Shown here: piece after piece, positions 8,710-17,587 of the stretch
How positions within the stretch are numbered: the first letter of the stretch is position 1
How the letters are laid out: the number at the start of each line of letters is the position of its first letter
Assembly: GCF_030503635.1 (NCBI RefSeq)
Contig: NZ_CP129965.1
Coordinates: 620,001-684,000 of the forward strand
Source: Corynebacterium sp. P3-F1
GTDB lineage: Bacteria > Actinomycetota > Actinomycetes > Mycobacteriales > Mycobacteriaceae
Reading direction: 5' to 3'
Length of the DNA: 64,000 bases
Notes under the pieces: generated by a model
Databases searched by the model: none
What the model was told of the DNA's origin: nothing
Seen by the model: the letters and a program-made list of their open reading frames with translations, nothing else
Translations under genes and position numbers: made by a program

Positions 8710-9228
8710 TCATTGGTGCCGGACAGTGGCGTGACCGCGCCGATCTAGAGGCAAGGAACGCGAGCAGATCCTGAATTTAAGGAGGTTATGGCGGGCATCC
8801 ACCAGTGCATCGTGGTTGCCTTGGGGTGCCGGGGGCAGCGTGGGGCGTCCGGCCATGTCCCAATATTGCCGCAGCTCACGCGTGTAGCGGGGCATCTCCT
8901 TGGGTAATTTGGCCATATCCCCCCAGAGCTGCGCCAACACGACATGATCATAGGCCCCAACCCACGCCCACAATTCCGGCTTCGAGTCCGTGGCGGTAAG
9001 GAACGCGAAGACCTCCTCGCGAATGGTCTGCTTCGGTTTCCATTCGGGGCGTTGCGGGTTAGGCAACTTCTCTAGAACGTTCTCCCGCACCCACGGATTC
9101 GCGCGGGATGCGTCGAAGTCGGTGGACACTGCGTAGTACTCGCGTCCGTCTTCCGCGACGATGCCGATCGAGATCAGCTCGATGGTCGCCCCGTCCTCGA
9201 TGAACTCGGTGTCGTAGAAGTACCTCAC
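8710..9228 (-). CDS. 3'-5' exoribonuclease (RNase AS type)
   Basis: A 172-residue DEDD-superfamily exonuclease. The N-terminus Y-F-Y-D-T-E-F-I-E-D-G supplies D6 and E8 of ExoI. G-A-Y-D-H-V (about residues 91-96) gives the ExoII Asp, and N-H-D-A-L-V-D-A-R (about 138-146) gives ExoIII His and Asp. It matches the actinobacterial RNase AS / polyadenylate-specific exoribonuclease (Rv2179c type), a dimer that degrades A-rich 3' tails. Its ATG overlaps the plsC stop by four bases, so the two are translationally coupled. Confidence 0.85.
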   Translation of the reverse strand: MRYFYDTEFIEDGATIELISIGIVAEDGREYYAVSTDFDASRANPWVRENVLEKLPNPQRPEWKPKQTIREEVFAFLTATDSKPELWAWVGAYDHVVLAQLWGDMAKLPKEMPRYTRELRQYWDMAGRPTLPPAPQGNHDALVDARHNLLKFRICSRSLPLDRRGHATVRHQ

Positions 9229-9977
9229 TGCATTTTCTGCCAGTCAGGCTCCGTGCCCTCCGGGTAGCCGTTTCCCGCCTCGAGCGATTTCTTCACGTCG
9301 GCGGCGTACGCGTCGACGTGGTCGTAGCCGGACAGCTCGACGAGCTGCTGGATGAAGAAGTCAGTGAACGGGCGCCAGACGGCGGAATCGTTCGGATTGT
9401 AGCCGTGGTCGCGTGCCCACTGGTGCGGATCGACGGGTTGGCCGATCTTGACACGCACCTTGGCGGGGCGTGGAATCCATGTACCGATCGGGTTGGCGTT
9501 GCGGGTGCCGATCATGGCGACCGGAATGCACGGAACACCGGAGTTCATAGCTACGCGGGCCATGCCGGTCTTGCCCCTGTAAATACGGCCGTCCGGGGAG
9601 CGCGTGCCCTCCGGGTAGATGCAGAACAAGTCCCCGTTGTCGAAGACCTCTTGTGTCACTTTAACGAGGTTGTCTCCCGCGTCCTTGGCATCACGGTCGA
9701 TGGGCACCTGCCCCACAGACGTCATGAAGAATTTCTGGATGGCGCCGGAGATGCCCGGGGAGGTGAAGTACTCCTTCTTCGCGGGGTGCACGAGCTGACG
9801 CGGACAAACCAGCGGGAAGTAGAAGGAATCCATCACGGCCTGGTGGTTTGACACCATGAGCGCCGGTGTCCCCTCCGGGGGGATGTTCCCCAGGCCTTCA
9901 GTCTCAGGCCTGTTCCAGACCCGCAGCCACGGCCCGATCAGGATGTACTTGAAAAACTTGTACCACTTGTTGTTCAT
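9225..9977 (-). CDS. 1-acylglycerol-3-phosphate O-acyltransferase (PlsC family)
   Basis: A 250-residue membrane-associated acyltransferase. The N-H-Q-A-V-M-D motif supplies the catalytic HX4D pair (H45, D50), and Y-P-E-G-T-R-S (about 126-132) is the glycerol-phosphate-binding block. A hydrophobic amphipathic N-terminus would hold it at the inner face of the membrane. The frame is open to 10019, but ATG 9977 has GAGGA five bases upstream and gives the usual N-terminus. The start is seven bases after the glucokinase stop, and the end overlaps the RNase AS gene. A substrate other than lysophosphatidate is possible. Confidence 0.85.
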   Translation of the reverse strand: MNNKWYKFFKYILIGPWLRVWNRPETEGLGNIPPEGTPALMVSNHQAVMDSFYFPLVCPRQLVHPAKKEYFTSPGISGAIQKFFMTSVGQVPIDRDAKDAGDNLVKVTQEVFDNGDLFCIYPEGTRSPDGRIYRGKTGMARVAMNSGVPCIPVAMIGTRNANPIGTWIPRPAKVRVKIGQPVDPHQWARDHGYNPNDSAVWRPFTDFFIQQLVELSGYDHVDAYAADVKKSLEAGNGYPEGTEPDWQKMQ

Positions 9978-9984
9978 GCTTCCT

Positions 9985-10947
9985 CTAAACCAGGTCTCGG
10001 GCCAAATCAGCAACGCCAATCATACCTGCCTGCGCACCGAGCTCAGCGGTTTGCAGGCGCGGCGTGGGACGGAATCCTGCTCCGACGGCACCCGCATTCA
10101 TGCCAGCGCAGGCGTTGTCCAGGAACAAATCCGCATCTTGGCTCACTCCCCCGCCGAGGACGATGAGCTCCGGGTCCATCACGTCGCACACAATGGACAG
10201 GCCTTGCCCGAGCCACGTGGCAAAGTGATCCATCGTCGCCAGCGCCAGCGCGTCGCCGGAACGGGCAGCAGACACGACATCGTTTCCGGATGCACGCTTA
10301 TCCACGACGCGCCGGTAGAGCCCGCAACTTTCAAACCCGCCCCGTTCCGCGATCTCCACTGCCGTATCCACCAGTGCGGTACCTGACGCGTACCGTTCCA
10401 AGCAGCCGCGTTTGCCGCAGGAGCAAGCGCGCCCGCCGGGCACTACCGTGAGGTGACCGAATTCAGGCGCGGTTCCAAAGGATCCCCGGTAGATTTCCCC
10501 GTGGTGCATGAGTGTGGCGCCGATGCCGGTGCCGACGGCAAACAGTACCCACGTGTCAACGTCTTTCGCGGCGCCGAAGCGGTATTCACCCCACGCCGCC
10601 GAATTGGCGTCGTGCTCCAGCCGGACGGGTAACTCGAGTTCCTGCTGGAGAATGTCACGGACCGGCTCATTGTCGCGCCAGGGCAGATGCGGAGCGAAAC
10701 GAACCACTTCGCACGCCGGATCCAGAAAACCGGCAACTGCAACCCCCACTGCCGCGACGGGGTGAATGCGGCGCAACTGCTCCACGAGTTCAACGATGGC
10801 GTGGACAAGGCCATCCTCGTCCTCAGGCGTGTGGGTGGACACTGTGTCCATGACAGTGCCATTGCAGTCGACTACGCCCGCACGGGTGTTCGTACCGCCG
10901 ATGTCGAAGCCGATGGTGAGTGGAGCGGCACTGTCTTGCGTAGGCAT
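9985..10947 (-). CDS. glk: Glucokinase, ROK family
   Basis: A 320-residue ROK-family sugar kinase. The ATP-binding D-I-G-G-T-N-T-R-A-G is at about residues 15-24. E-H-D-A-N-S-A-A-W-G-E (about 110-120) carries the catalytic Asp. The zinc-binding C-S-C-G-K-R-G-C-L-E-R-Y-A-S-G (about 176-190) is the ROK signature. It phosphorylates glucose at C6 with ATP. It matches the glk gene that lies next to pimB' in C. glutamicum (cg2399). The sequence alone does not exclude use of polyphosphate. It sits between pimB' (42-base gap) and plsC. Confidence 0.9.
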   Translation of the reverse strand: MPTQDSAAPLTIGFDIGGTNTRAGVVDCNGTVMDTVSTHTPEDEDGLVHAIVELVEQLRRIHPVAAVGVAVAGFLDPACEVVRFAPHLPWRDNEPVRDILQQELELPVRLEHDANSAAWGEYRFGAAKDVDTWVLFAVGTGIGATLMHHGEIYRGSFGTAPEFGHLTVVPGGRACSCGKRGCLERYASGTALVDTAVEIAERGGFESCGLYRRVVDKRASGNDVVSAARSGDALALATMDHFATWLGQGLSIVCDVMDPELIVLGGGVSQDADLFLDNACAGMNAGAVGAGFRPTPRLQTAELGAQAGMIGVADLARDLV

Positions 10948-10989
10948 GAGTCAACATTCTAGCCCCGCCGCTTCGGGACCCTTCCTTCC

Positions 10990-12141
10990 TCACCCAGCAC
11001 CAGCGGGCTGAAGACATTCAGCCAAGCGGCTTCCCAATACAGGCCAGGAGAACCGCTCGCGCACCATTGCGCACCCCGCTTCGGCCATCGCTTTTCGACG
11101 GCCGGGGTCCCCCAGCAGCGTAATCACAGCCCGGGCGATCTCCTCGTGGTCTTGCCCATCCACGACGATGCCTGTGTCGTCGGTGACTGTCTCTGGCGCA
11201 CCCCCAGAATTCCCCGCTATCACCGGGACACCGCACGCCTGCGCCTCGAGGTAGACAATGCCCAATCCTTCAACGTCCAATCCGCCGCCGCGGGTCCGGG
11301 CTGGCATGGCCATGACATCGGCAGCAGCAACTACATCGCGCATCTCTTCCCGCGGTAAGCGTCCGAGGAAGCACACGTCTTCCTCGACACCGTGGCGCGC
11401 GGCAAGTCGCCTCAGGTATTTGCCGTAGCTTCCCTGCCCCACCACAGCGAGCTTGGCGCCGGGGACAGCGTCGCGTACCGTCGGCCAGCACTCAATCAAC
11501 CGGTCCTGCCCTTTCCGCGGAACCAGACGAGATGCAACGACGACCAATGGTCCCACCCCGAGATTGTTTCGTCTCCGCGCGGCGGCTCGCTGACCGTCAG
11601 TCGCAGGACGGAAGAAATCGATGTCCACGCCGGACGGCAGGTGCACGAATTCCGGGTGGCTCCCGAATGCCCTGTGGAAACGGTTGAAAGTGAACTCGGA
11701 GACGTATGTCACCGTGTCGGCGGAAGCACCGATACGCCGCAGCACCTGCCGCGCTCCAGGCAACATAGACCAGCCGACTTCGTGCCCGTGAGTCGTGGCA
11801 ACGATCCGTGCGGCTCCCGCCCGCCGCGCAGCAGGAGCCATCACAGCCAAAGGAGCCGATGCGCCGAACCACACAGTTCTGATGTCGTGCTCACGGATCA
11901 AAGCACTCATGCGGCGGACAGTCGCGGGGGTAGGCAGCATCACTGTGGAGGGCCAGCGGTGGACGGGAAATGGAACCGTGGCGTCGAAAAGCGCGGACCC
12001 CTGCTTGTCTTGGGTGGACGCGAAGACGACGAGAGACTCAGGCCCAAGGAGCCGCACTATTTCACCGGTGAAATCCCGCAGATACGACTGAATCCCGCCG
12101 ACAGTGGGCGGGAAATCATTCGTAACCAATAATGTCGTCAT
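10990..12141 (-). CDS. pimB: GDP-mannose-dependent alpha-(1-6)-phosphatidylinositol monomannoside mannosyltransferase PimB'
   Basis: A 383-residue GT-B enzyme of family GT4. The N-terminus L-L-V-T-N-D-F-P-P-T-V-G-G-I-Q is typical for PimB'. The donor site motif V-E-G-L-G-I-V-Y-L-E-A-Q (about 286-297) is the E-x7-E pair of retaining GT4 enzymes. It adds the second mannose to phosphatidylinositol monomannoside on the cytosolic side, feeding the lipomannan pathway in which MptA (3.9-5.5 kb) acts later. It starts six bases after the stop of the upstream NlpC/P60 gene. Confidence 0.92.
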   Translation of the reverse strand: MTTLLVTNDFPPTVGGIQSYLRDFTGEIVRLLGPESLVVFASTQDKQGSALFDATVPFPVHRWPSTVMLPTPATVRRMSALIREHDIRTVWFGASAPLAVMAPAARRAGAARIVATTHGHEVGWSMLPGARQVLRRIGASADTVTYVSEFTFNRFHRAFGSHPEFVHLPSGVDIDFFRPATDGQRAAARRRNNLGVGPLVVVASRLVPRKGQDRLIECWPTVRDAVPGAKLAVVGQGSYGKYLRRLAARHGVEEDVCFLGRLPREEMRDVVAAADVMAMPARTRGGGLDVEGLGIVYLEAQACGVPVIAGNSGGAPETVTDDTGIVVDGQDHEEIARAVITLLGDPGRRKAMAEAGCAMVRERFSWPVLGSRLAECLQPAGAG

Positions 12142-12147
12142 ACTCCG

Positions 12148-13191
12148 CTAGTAGCGGACAGCTCCCTGAGCAGGCATGGAATTGACCGGGACAACCTGGA
12201 CCGGGATACCGTAATCCGAAGCGTGAACAACCTGACCGTTGCCGACGTACATGGCAACGTGGGTCACGCCCGGGTAGTACCCGATAATGTCGCCCGGCTG
12301 CAGCTCAGACATCGACACTGGCGTGCCACCCGCCAGCTGCGCCTGGGACGTACGCGGAATGGACTTACCATTCTGGGCGTACGCCCAGTACATCAGCCCC
12401 GAGCAATCGAACTGATTCGGACCGGCCGCACCCCAGCCATACGGGGAACCGATCTTCGACAACGCGGCTCCGACCACACCGTTCGCTGTGGCCGAAGGCG
12501 GAACGTTCAAGCTCACAGGACCGTTCTTGGACTCCCACCGCGAACGCTGCTCAGGAGTGAAGGCATCCACCCGCTGTTCAACATCCTTGACCCTGTCCTC
12601 GAGCTCGCGGCGCTCACTGTCGAGCTTCTTTCGTTTGCCCTCGAGTTCCGCCTGACGGTAATTGGCCACGGCGACAGCAATGTTCGCGTCTGTTGCGCGC
12701 TGCGCAGCTTCCTTATTCAACCGCTGTGACTCATTCAAAGTCCGCTGGGCCGAACGGGACAACGAACCCAAGTACGCTGCGCGGTCGATCGCCTCTTGAG
12801 GGTTCGCCGATTCAAGAGCATTGACGTTCGCGTCGTTGGACAGGTTGCGGTATTGAGCCCTGGCGTGGTTGTTCACTTCGCCTTGGGCACCGTCCTGAGC
12901 CGTCGCAGCCTTGCGGGCATCACGCTGTGCGACCTCCGCCGTTTTCTTCAACGCGGCGACCTCACGCTCGCCCCTCTCGATGTCTGCCTCAATCTGCTTG
13001 ACCTCTTCGGCTTTCGCAGTGGCTTTGTCCGACGTCGCGCTCATCTGCTTGATCAACTCTTCGACTTCATCCGCCTGAGCTGGCACCGGAACACCAGATG
13101 CAGTGACGACAGCTGCCATACCAGCGGAAGCAAGGACGGTGCGGAAGCCAAAACGAGTGGATGAACGAGTGGATGCGCGGTGCTTACCCAT
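12148..13191 (-). CDS. Secreted NlpC/P60 peptidoglycan endopeptidase with coiled coil
   Basis: A 347-residue exported protein. Signal peptide: M-G-K-H-R-A-S-T, then a hydrophobic stretch ending in P-A-Q-A near residue 41. A long charged coiled coil follows (about 45-215, K/E/Q/R/A heptads), then an NlpC/P60 domain with catalytic C263 in F-D-C-S-G, H311 in T-H-V-A-M and H323 in V-V-H-A-S. The coiled coil plus hydrolase layout resembles RipA/RipC-type D-Glu-mDAP endopeptidases of mycolata. The ATG 13191 has AGAGG nine bases before it; an upstream in-frame start would spoil the signal peptide. A palindrome at 13253-13268 may be an operator. Confidence 0.9.
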   Translation of the reverse strand: MGKHRASTRSSTRFGFRTVLASAGMAAVVTASGVPVPAQADEVEELIKQMSATSDKATAKAEEVKQIEADIERGEREVAALKKTAEVAQRDARKAATAQDGAQGEVNNHARAQYRNLSNDANVNALESANPQEAIDRAAYLGSLSRSAQRTLNESQRLNKEAAQRATDANIAVAVANYRQAELEGKRKKLDSERRELEDRVKDVEQRVDAFTPEQRSRWESKNGPVSLNVPPSATANGVVGAALSKIGSPYGWGAAGPNQFDCSGLMYWAYAQNGKSIPRTSQAQLAGGTPVSMSELQPGDIIGYYPGVTHVAMYVGNGQVVHASDYGIPVQVVPVNSMPAQGAVRY

Positions 13192-13252
13192 CTGGAAAAC
13201 CTCTTTCAGAAACAGAGAAGAGCCCATAAACTGGGCCGCAGAAAAGATGAGG

Positions 13253-13268
13253 GTTACAAACTTGTAAC
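13253..13268. promoter_or_regulatory. GTTAC/GTAAC palindrome upstream of NlpC/P60 gene
   Basis: GTTACAAACTTGTAAC is a 7-bp inverted repeat with a 2-base centre, 62 bases before the ATG at 13191. The GTAAC half-sites resemble those bound by MtrA, which controls cell-wall hydrolase genes in actinobacteria, although MtrA sites are usually described as direct rather than inverted repeats. Confidence 0.4.
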
Positions 13269-13348
13269 AAAGTTAATCGGTCGCTCGCCACTGGTCAAAC
13301 ACTCGCGGAAGAAAGTTTCCAGTGATCCCTGATGTGACTGGAGTGGCC

Positions 13349-13406
13349 AAAAAGTGCGAAACCGGCCGCATTCCCCGCTTAGACTTAACACGGGAAATGC
13401 GGCCGG
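13349..13406 (-). terminator. Terminator of second NlpC/P60 gene
   Basis: Arms 13362-13377 and 13391-13406 pair almost perfectly (CCGGCCGCATT against AATGCGGCCGG plus CCCG/CGGG), followed on the minus strand by T-rich sequence (complement of 13349-13361). It lies 22 bases after the stop at 13428. Confidence 0.9.
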
Positions 13407-13427
13407 ACGAGAGCGCTGAATTGCCTC

Positions 13428-14174
13428 TTAGAACCGGACAGCCGAGTGAATCGGCATGTAGTTCAGCGGGCGGTAGCCCACCGGGGTGCCGGAGTTCAGC
13501 GCGTCAATGATCTGACCGTTACCCGCGTAGATGGCAACGTGGGAGGCACCGCTGTAGTAGACGACGACATCGCCCGGCTGCAAATCGGAAATCGCGACCT
13601 TACGGCCGGCGGATGCCTGTGCACCGGAGGTGCGCGGAATCTGCTTACCAACCTGAGCGTGGACCCAGGAGGTGAAACCGGAGCAGTCGAATGCGTTCGG
13701 GCCAGCAGCACCGTAGACGTACGGGGAGCCGATCTTGGACTTAGCAATGGACACAATACGGTCGCCCTGGGACTGCTTCGGAGCCGGGGCCGGAGCAGCA
13801 GGCTTATTCACAGCGCGGTACTCGGCCTTAGCGGCCGGCGCGTACTGAGCCTCGACGCCGTTGATCCAGTCATTGAAGCCCGGCACGTTCGTGATTCCCG
13901 GCACGTTCTTGACAGCGGCGATGGCGGCGCGAACATCAGCACTCTGGTCGCCCTTACCGGCCAGGGACGGGATCCACTGGTCAATACCCGGAACATTAGC
14001 AATCCCCGGAACATTCTCAATCCCCGGGATCTCAGTAGCGATTCCCGAGTTGGGAACTTTCACCTGCGCGGCGTTAGCGGTGGTCGGTGCAATGAGGGTC
14101 GCACCCGCGAGGATCGCGGAGGCGGTAGCGATGCTGCGCTTTGCAGACGCGTTCTGACGGCGGTGCTTAGCCAT
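13428..14174 (-). CDS. Secreted NlpC/P60 endopeptidase with IPGI/NVPG repeats
   Basis: A 248-residue exported hydrolase. Signal peptide residues 1-36 (M-A-K-H-R-R, hydrophobic core, cleavage near A-N-A-A). Residues 49-71 and 91-104 hold a short-period repeat, (I/V)-P-G-I-x-N, ending each time in a W-I. A Pro/Ala-rich linker leads to the NlpC/P60 domain with C164 (F-D-C-S-G), H212 (S-H-V-A-I) and an acidic D224 where the neighbouring paralogue has His. Expected to cut peptidoglycan stem peptides. ATG 14174 has GGAGA seven to eight bases upstream. It has its own terminator, so it is expressed apart from the 12148-13191 gene despite clear paralogy. Confidence 0.9.
   Translation of the reverse strand: MAKHRRQNASAKRSIATASAILAGATLIAPTTANAAQVKVPNSGIATEIPGIENVPGIANVPGIDQWIPSLAGKGDQSADVRAAIAAVKNVPGITNVPGFNDWINGVEAQYAPAAKAEYRAVNKPAAPAPAPKQSQGDRIVSIAKSKIGSPYVYGAAGPNAFDCSGFTSWVHAQVGKQIPRTSGAQASAGRKVAISDLQPGDVVVYYSGASHVAIYAGNGQIIDALNSGTPVGYRPLNYMPIHSAVRF
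13863..14030 (-). repeat. In-gene repeat coding for (I/V)PGIxN units
   Basis: Within the NlpC/P60 gene, six-codon units coding I-P-G-I-E-N, V-P-G-I-A-N, V-P-G-I-D-Q, then after a 20-residue spacer V-P-G-I-T-N and V-P-G-F-N-D. The DNA copies differ mainly at third positions, so the repeat is maintained at protein level. Confidence 0.8.
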
Positions 14175-14726
14175 GGACAATCTCCAATATGTTCCAGTGA
14201 CGCCTACCGGGTTAGCTGTCGGGTTCGATGCAGGAAATCACCTTGGGAAGCTCCAGCGCTTTCAACGCCCCTTGCTTCCATTCACCCCAGGTGTTGTGTC
14301 GGTTCCCCGGCTTCCATCCCTTTTCGGTCTGAGACGGAATTCGGCTTAGTGTTCAGATGTCTTATCGCTTGCGCCTCTGCGGTCGCAAGGTCTCGAATAG
14401 GTTACGAAATGGATACGGATGTTGTCTAGCGGCGCGCCCGTTATCAATTCGTAATTTTCTGATTTTAGTGGTCTGCGGGACCGGTCGCCGCTCACAGGCG
14501 CATCCCAGCTTCCGGGAATTCGCAAGACGCAGTTACGCTACGCTGCAGTTTTACAATTTCTTCACCTGAAGACCCAACGCCGTTCAAGCGACCACTTGCA
14601 TCCAGAAACTCTTTTGTGACGCTCGCCACACCGTTACTCAAACGCTATAAAAGACGAAACCTCCTCCCTACCCCACGGTGTTGACGTGGAGCGCGAGGGA
14701 GGAGGCTAGACGCTTACTAGCGCGTC
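14175..14726. other. Intergenic region NlpC/P60 gene / qcrB
   Basis: 552 bases without a convincing gene. The left part must hold the leader and promoter of the NlpC/P60 gene (minus strand). It contains scattered GTTAC/GTAAC half-sites (near 14400, 14527 and 14632) like those upstream of the paralogue. The right end holds the qcr operon terminator. The middle is AT-richer than its surroundings. Confidence 0.6.
14647..14705 (-). terminator. Terminator of ctaE-qcrCAB operon
   Basis: Perfect 10-bp arms CCTCCTCCCT (14660-14669) and AGGGAGGAGG (14696-14705). On the minus strand, reading away from qcrB, they are followed by a T-rich tract (complement of 14647-14659). It starts 22 bases after the qcrB stop. 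Confidence 0.9.
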
Positions 14727-16364
14727 CTATTTGCGCTTGCGCACCGAGGCACCAGCGTCGCGGTCGGAGAGCTCCTTCTCGGCCTCGAGGGCACGGAGGG
14801 TCTCCACCTCTTCGTGGTGGTTAGCGCGCTTAATCTCATTGCGCTTCGCTGTGATCGACGGATCATCTGGCGAAAAGACTCCGGAGGTCTCAGAGTCGGC
14901 ATAACCGAGCTCGTTCATTTGCTTCGGCACGCGGGCACCCGCGTACTCGAGTGGCAGCTGGTGACCGTGGTCGTCGACCGGCCCGAGCGGCTGGTGGACG
15001 CCAACGAACGCACCGTTCGGCAGCTTCTTGATCACGCCGGTCTCCAGACCATGCTCAAGAACCTCGCGGTCACTGCGTTGCAGACCGACGCAAATACGGT
15101 AGGTGATGAAGTAAGCCAACGGCGGCAGTACGATCAGGCCGATACGACCGACCCAGGTCATCGCGTTGAGCGAGATCTGGAAGTGGTAAGCAAACAGGTC
15201 GTTACCACCGGACAGCGTCAGCAGCAGGAAGAAGACCAGAGCCATCACGCCGATACCGGTGCGAACCGGTACATCGCGCGGACGCTGCAACAGGTTGTGG
15301 TGGGCATCGTCGCCCGTCACCTTCTTCTCGATGAACGGGTAGGTCAGCAGCAGAACAACCATGAGGCCGGCGAGCAGCGCAACCCAGAACACGCCCGGGA
15401 TGGTGTAGTTGCCCAAGTAAAGCTCCCACGCCGGCATGACACGTGCGGCACCGTCAGTCCAGAGCATGTAAATATCCGGCTGGGAACCAGCGGAGACCTG
15501 CGACGGGTTGTACGGGCCGATATTCCAGATGGCGTTGATGGTGGTGAGACCTGCCATGAGAGCCAGGACACCGAAGACCAGGAGACCGAAGCCGACTGCC
15601 TTCACAGCGAAGACCGGCATAATGCGGATACCCACGACGTTGTTCTCGGAGCGACCCGGCCCGGGGAACTGGGTGTGCTTCTGGAACCAGACGAGCAGCA
15701 GGTGCGCAGCGATGAGCGCGAGAATGATGCCCGGGAGAATCAGAACGTGGAGGATGTAGAAACGGTCCAGCATGAGGTCGGACGGGAAATCGCCGCCGAA
15801 CATCGCCCAGTGGAGCCAGGTACCGATGATGGGCAGACCCACGATAATCGCGGACATGATTCGCAGACCGACGCCGGAGAGCAGGTCGTCCGGAAGGGAG
15901 TAGCCCATGAAGCCCTCTGCCATGCCCAGCAGGATAAGGGTGACGCCAATAATCCAGTTCGCTTCACGCGGGCGACGGAAAGCGCCGGTGAAGAAGATAC
16001 GCAGCATGTGGGCGAACATTGCCATCATGAACATGAGGGCAGCCCAGTGGTGCATCTGACGTACAAACAGGCCGCCACGCACCTCGAAGGAAATGTCCAG
16101 CGCCGTCGCGTATGCGCGCGACATCTCGACACCGTTGAGCGGGAGGTAGCCGCCGTCGTAGATCACCTTGGTGATCGAGGGATCGAAGAACAGGGCGAGG
16201 TACACACCGGTCAGCAGGAGAATGATGAAGCTGTACAGCGCCATCTCACCTAGCATGAAGGACCAGTGAGTCGGGAAGACCTTGTTCAGCTGCGGGCGAA
16301 GAATGCCCGAGATTGTGTACCGCGAGTCGATGTTGTCCGCGGCTTGTTCCAGTTTCGTGCTCAT
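14727..16364 (-). CDS. qcrB: Cytochrome bc1 complex cytochrome b subunit QcrB
   Basis: A 545-residue membrane subunit of menaquinol-cytochrome c reductase. It carries two b hemes and the quinone sites. Haem-ligand helices are visible ([13 protein letters not shown] and the later histidine pair around L-H-W-A-M and L-H-V), as is the P-F-I-E-K quinol-oxidation motif in the actinobacterial form T-Y-P-F-I-E-K-K. The C-terminal soluble extension of over 100 residues is normal for actinobacterial QcrB. The start overlaps the qcrA stop by one base (TAATG). Part of the bc1-aa3 supercomplex. Confidence 0.97.
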   Translation of the reverse strand: MSTKLEQAADNIDSRYTISGILRPQLNKVFPTHWSFMLGEMALYSFIILLLTGVYLALFFDPSITKVIYDGGYLPLNGVEMSRAYATALDISFEVRGGLFVRQMHHWAALMFMMAMFAHMLRIFFTGAFRRPREANWIIGVTLILLGMAEGFMGYSLPDDLLSGVGLRIMSAIIVGLPIIGTWLHWAMFGGDFPSDLMLDRFYILHVLILPGIILALIAAHLLLVWFQKHTQFPGPGRSENNVVGIRIMPVFAVKAVGFGLLVFGVLALMAGLTTINAIWNIGPYNPSQVSAGSQPDIYMLWTDGAARVMPAWELYLGNYTIPGVFWVALLAGLMVVLLLTYPFIEKKVTGDDAHHNLLQRPRDVPVRTGIGVMALVFFLLLTLSGGNDLFAYHFQISLNAMTWVGRIGLIVLPPLAYFITYRICVGLQRSDREVLEHGLETGVIKKLPNGAFVGVHQPLGPVDDHGHQLPLEYAGARVPKQMNELGYADSETSGVFSPDDPSITAKRNEIKRANHHEEVETLRALEAEKELSDRDAGASVRKRK

Positions 16365-17587
16365 TATGACTTACGCTCCCAGAAGGCCGGGCCGACGGGC
16401 TCAATGAAGTCCCCGCGGGCGATGAGGTAACCGTCTTCGTCAATTTCGATCGGCAGCTGCGGCAGTGCGCGCGCCGCCGGGCCGAAGACCGGCTTGCCGT
16501 GCTCCAGCGCATCGAACTGCGACTGGTGGCACGGGCACAAAATGCGGTTGGTCTGGGCCTCGTACAGCGAGGTCGGGCAACCAATGTGCGTGCAAATCTT
16601 GGAGTAGGCGTAGTAATCGCCGTAGTGGAAGTCCTCCTGACCCTCGCGCTCGACGACCTTCTCGGCGTCGGACGAACGCAGGCGGATCAGCATGACGGCG
16701 TTACGCGGACCGTGGATGGAGTGCATGTGGTTCTCGTACACGTCGCGCTCCGGGTCGTACTTATTGCCGTCGTTGACGTCCTCTTCCAACAGCGGGAAGA
16801 CCGTTTCCATGGCGGCCGCATCGAGATCCTCCGGACGCATGCGCACGAGGCGGGAAACACCAGCGGTGCTGTAGTGCTTGCCAGCACCCGTTTCGTGCAG
16901 TTCGGCGATGGCGGCCGTGTCACGACCCAGGTACAGCTTCTTGCCTTCGCGGGCCAGGGACCAGCCCTGGGTCCACAGAGTGCCGTCGCCGTTGTAGTTC
17001 ATCTCGTGGCGGACGCGCCACGGGTTCTTGATGATGCCGCCGAGCGGAGCGATGATGACCAATCCGGCCATCAGTCCGGCACCGCCAAGAAGACCCTTCA
17101 TCACGTTGCGGCGACCAAGAGTGGAGGTCTGCCACGCATCGTTGAGCAGGGCGGTCGTCGTACGCCGGTCGAGCTCCGAAGAGCGGCCGTCGTGGCGACG
17201 CTGCACCGCGATCTCCTCCGGCACGAACTTCTTGACGTACTGCACAATAGCTACGCCAAGGGAAACGAGCGACAGGCCCGATGTCAGGCCGAGTAGCGGA
17301 GTGTACAGACTGTACTTCCACAAGCCCTCTTGGCCGTGGAAGCGAGCCTCCCATGGCCAGAACAGGTAGACGCCTAAGAAAGCAAGACCCGCGATGATTG
17401 AGAGCACCAACCAAATGTTGATGCCGGTTTGCGCACGCTGCTCAGCAGGGTCGTTCTCGATCGGAAAGCGTTCCTTCCGGTACGCCACCGTAACGTCGTC
17501 AAGCTCGGTGCCCAGAGCGGCGAACTCGGCGTTGCTCATCTTGTCCAGCTCCTCGCTGGTGTAATTCTTCTTCACTTCGTTGCTCAT
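16364..17587 (-). CDS. qcrA: Cytochrome bc1 complex Rieske iron-sulfur subunit QcrA
   Basis: A 407-residue Rieske protein of the actinobacterial type, with three N-terminal membrane helices rather than one (about residues 70-90, 105-125 and 165-190). The 2Fe-2S ligands are in C-T-H-I-G-C (C332, H334) and C-P-C-H-Q-S (C351, H354), with a C337-C353 disulfide expected. It passes electrons from menaquinol to QcrC. The ATG at 17587 overlaps the qcrC stop by four bases (ATGA), which fixes the start; a longer open frame upstream lies within qcrC. Confidence 0.97.
   Translation of the reverse strand: MSNEVKKNYTSEELDKMSNAEFAALGTELDDVTVAYRKERFPIENDPAEQRAQTGINIWLVLSIIAGLAFLGVYLFWPWEARFHGQEGLWKYSLYTPLLGLTSGLSLVSLGVAIVQYVKKFVPEEIAVQRRHDGRSSELDRRTTTALLNDAWQTSTLGRRNVMKGLLGGAGLMAGLVIIAPLGGIIKNPWRVRHEMNYNGDGTLWTQGWSLAREGKKLYLGRDTAAIAELHETGAGKHYSTAGVSRLVRMRPEDLDAAAMETVFPLLEEDVNDGNKYDPERDVYENHMHSIHGPRNAVMLIRLRSSDAEKVVEREGQEDFHYGDYYAYSKICTHIGCPTSLYEAQTNRILCPCHQSQFDALEHGKPVFGPAARALPQLPIEIDEDGYLIARGDFIEPVGPAFWERKS

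Noticed and set aside
14814..16253. A 479-residue open frame antisense to qcrB
   Set aside because: It lies wholly inside qcrB, has a Gln/Asp/His/Arg-rich composition caused by the complement of GC-rich codons, and no ribosome binding site or known domain.
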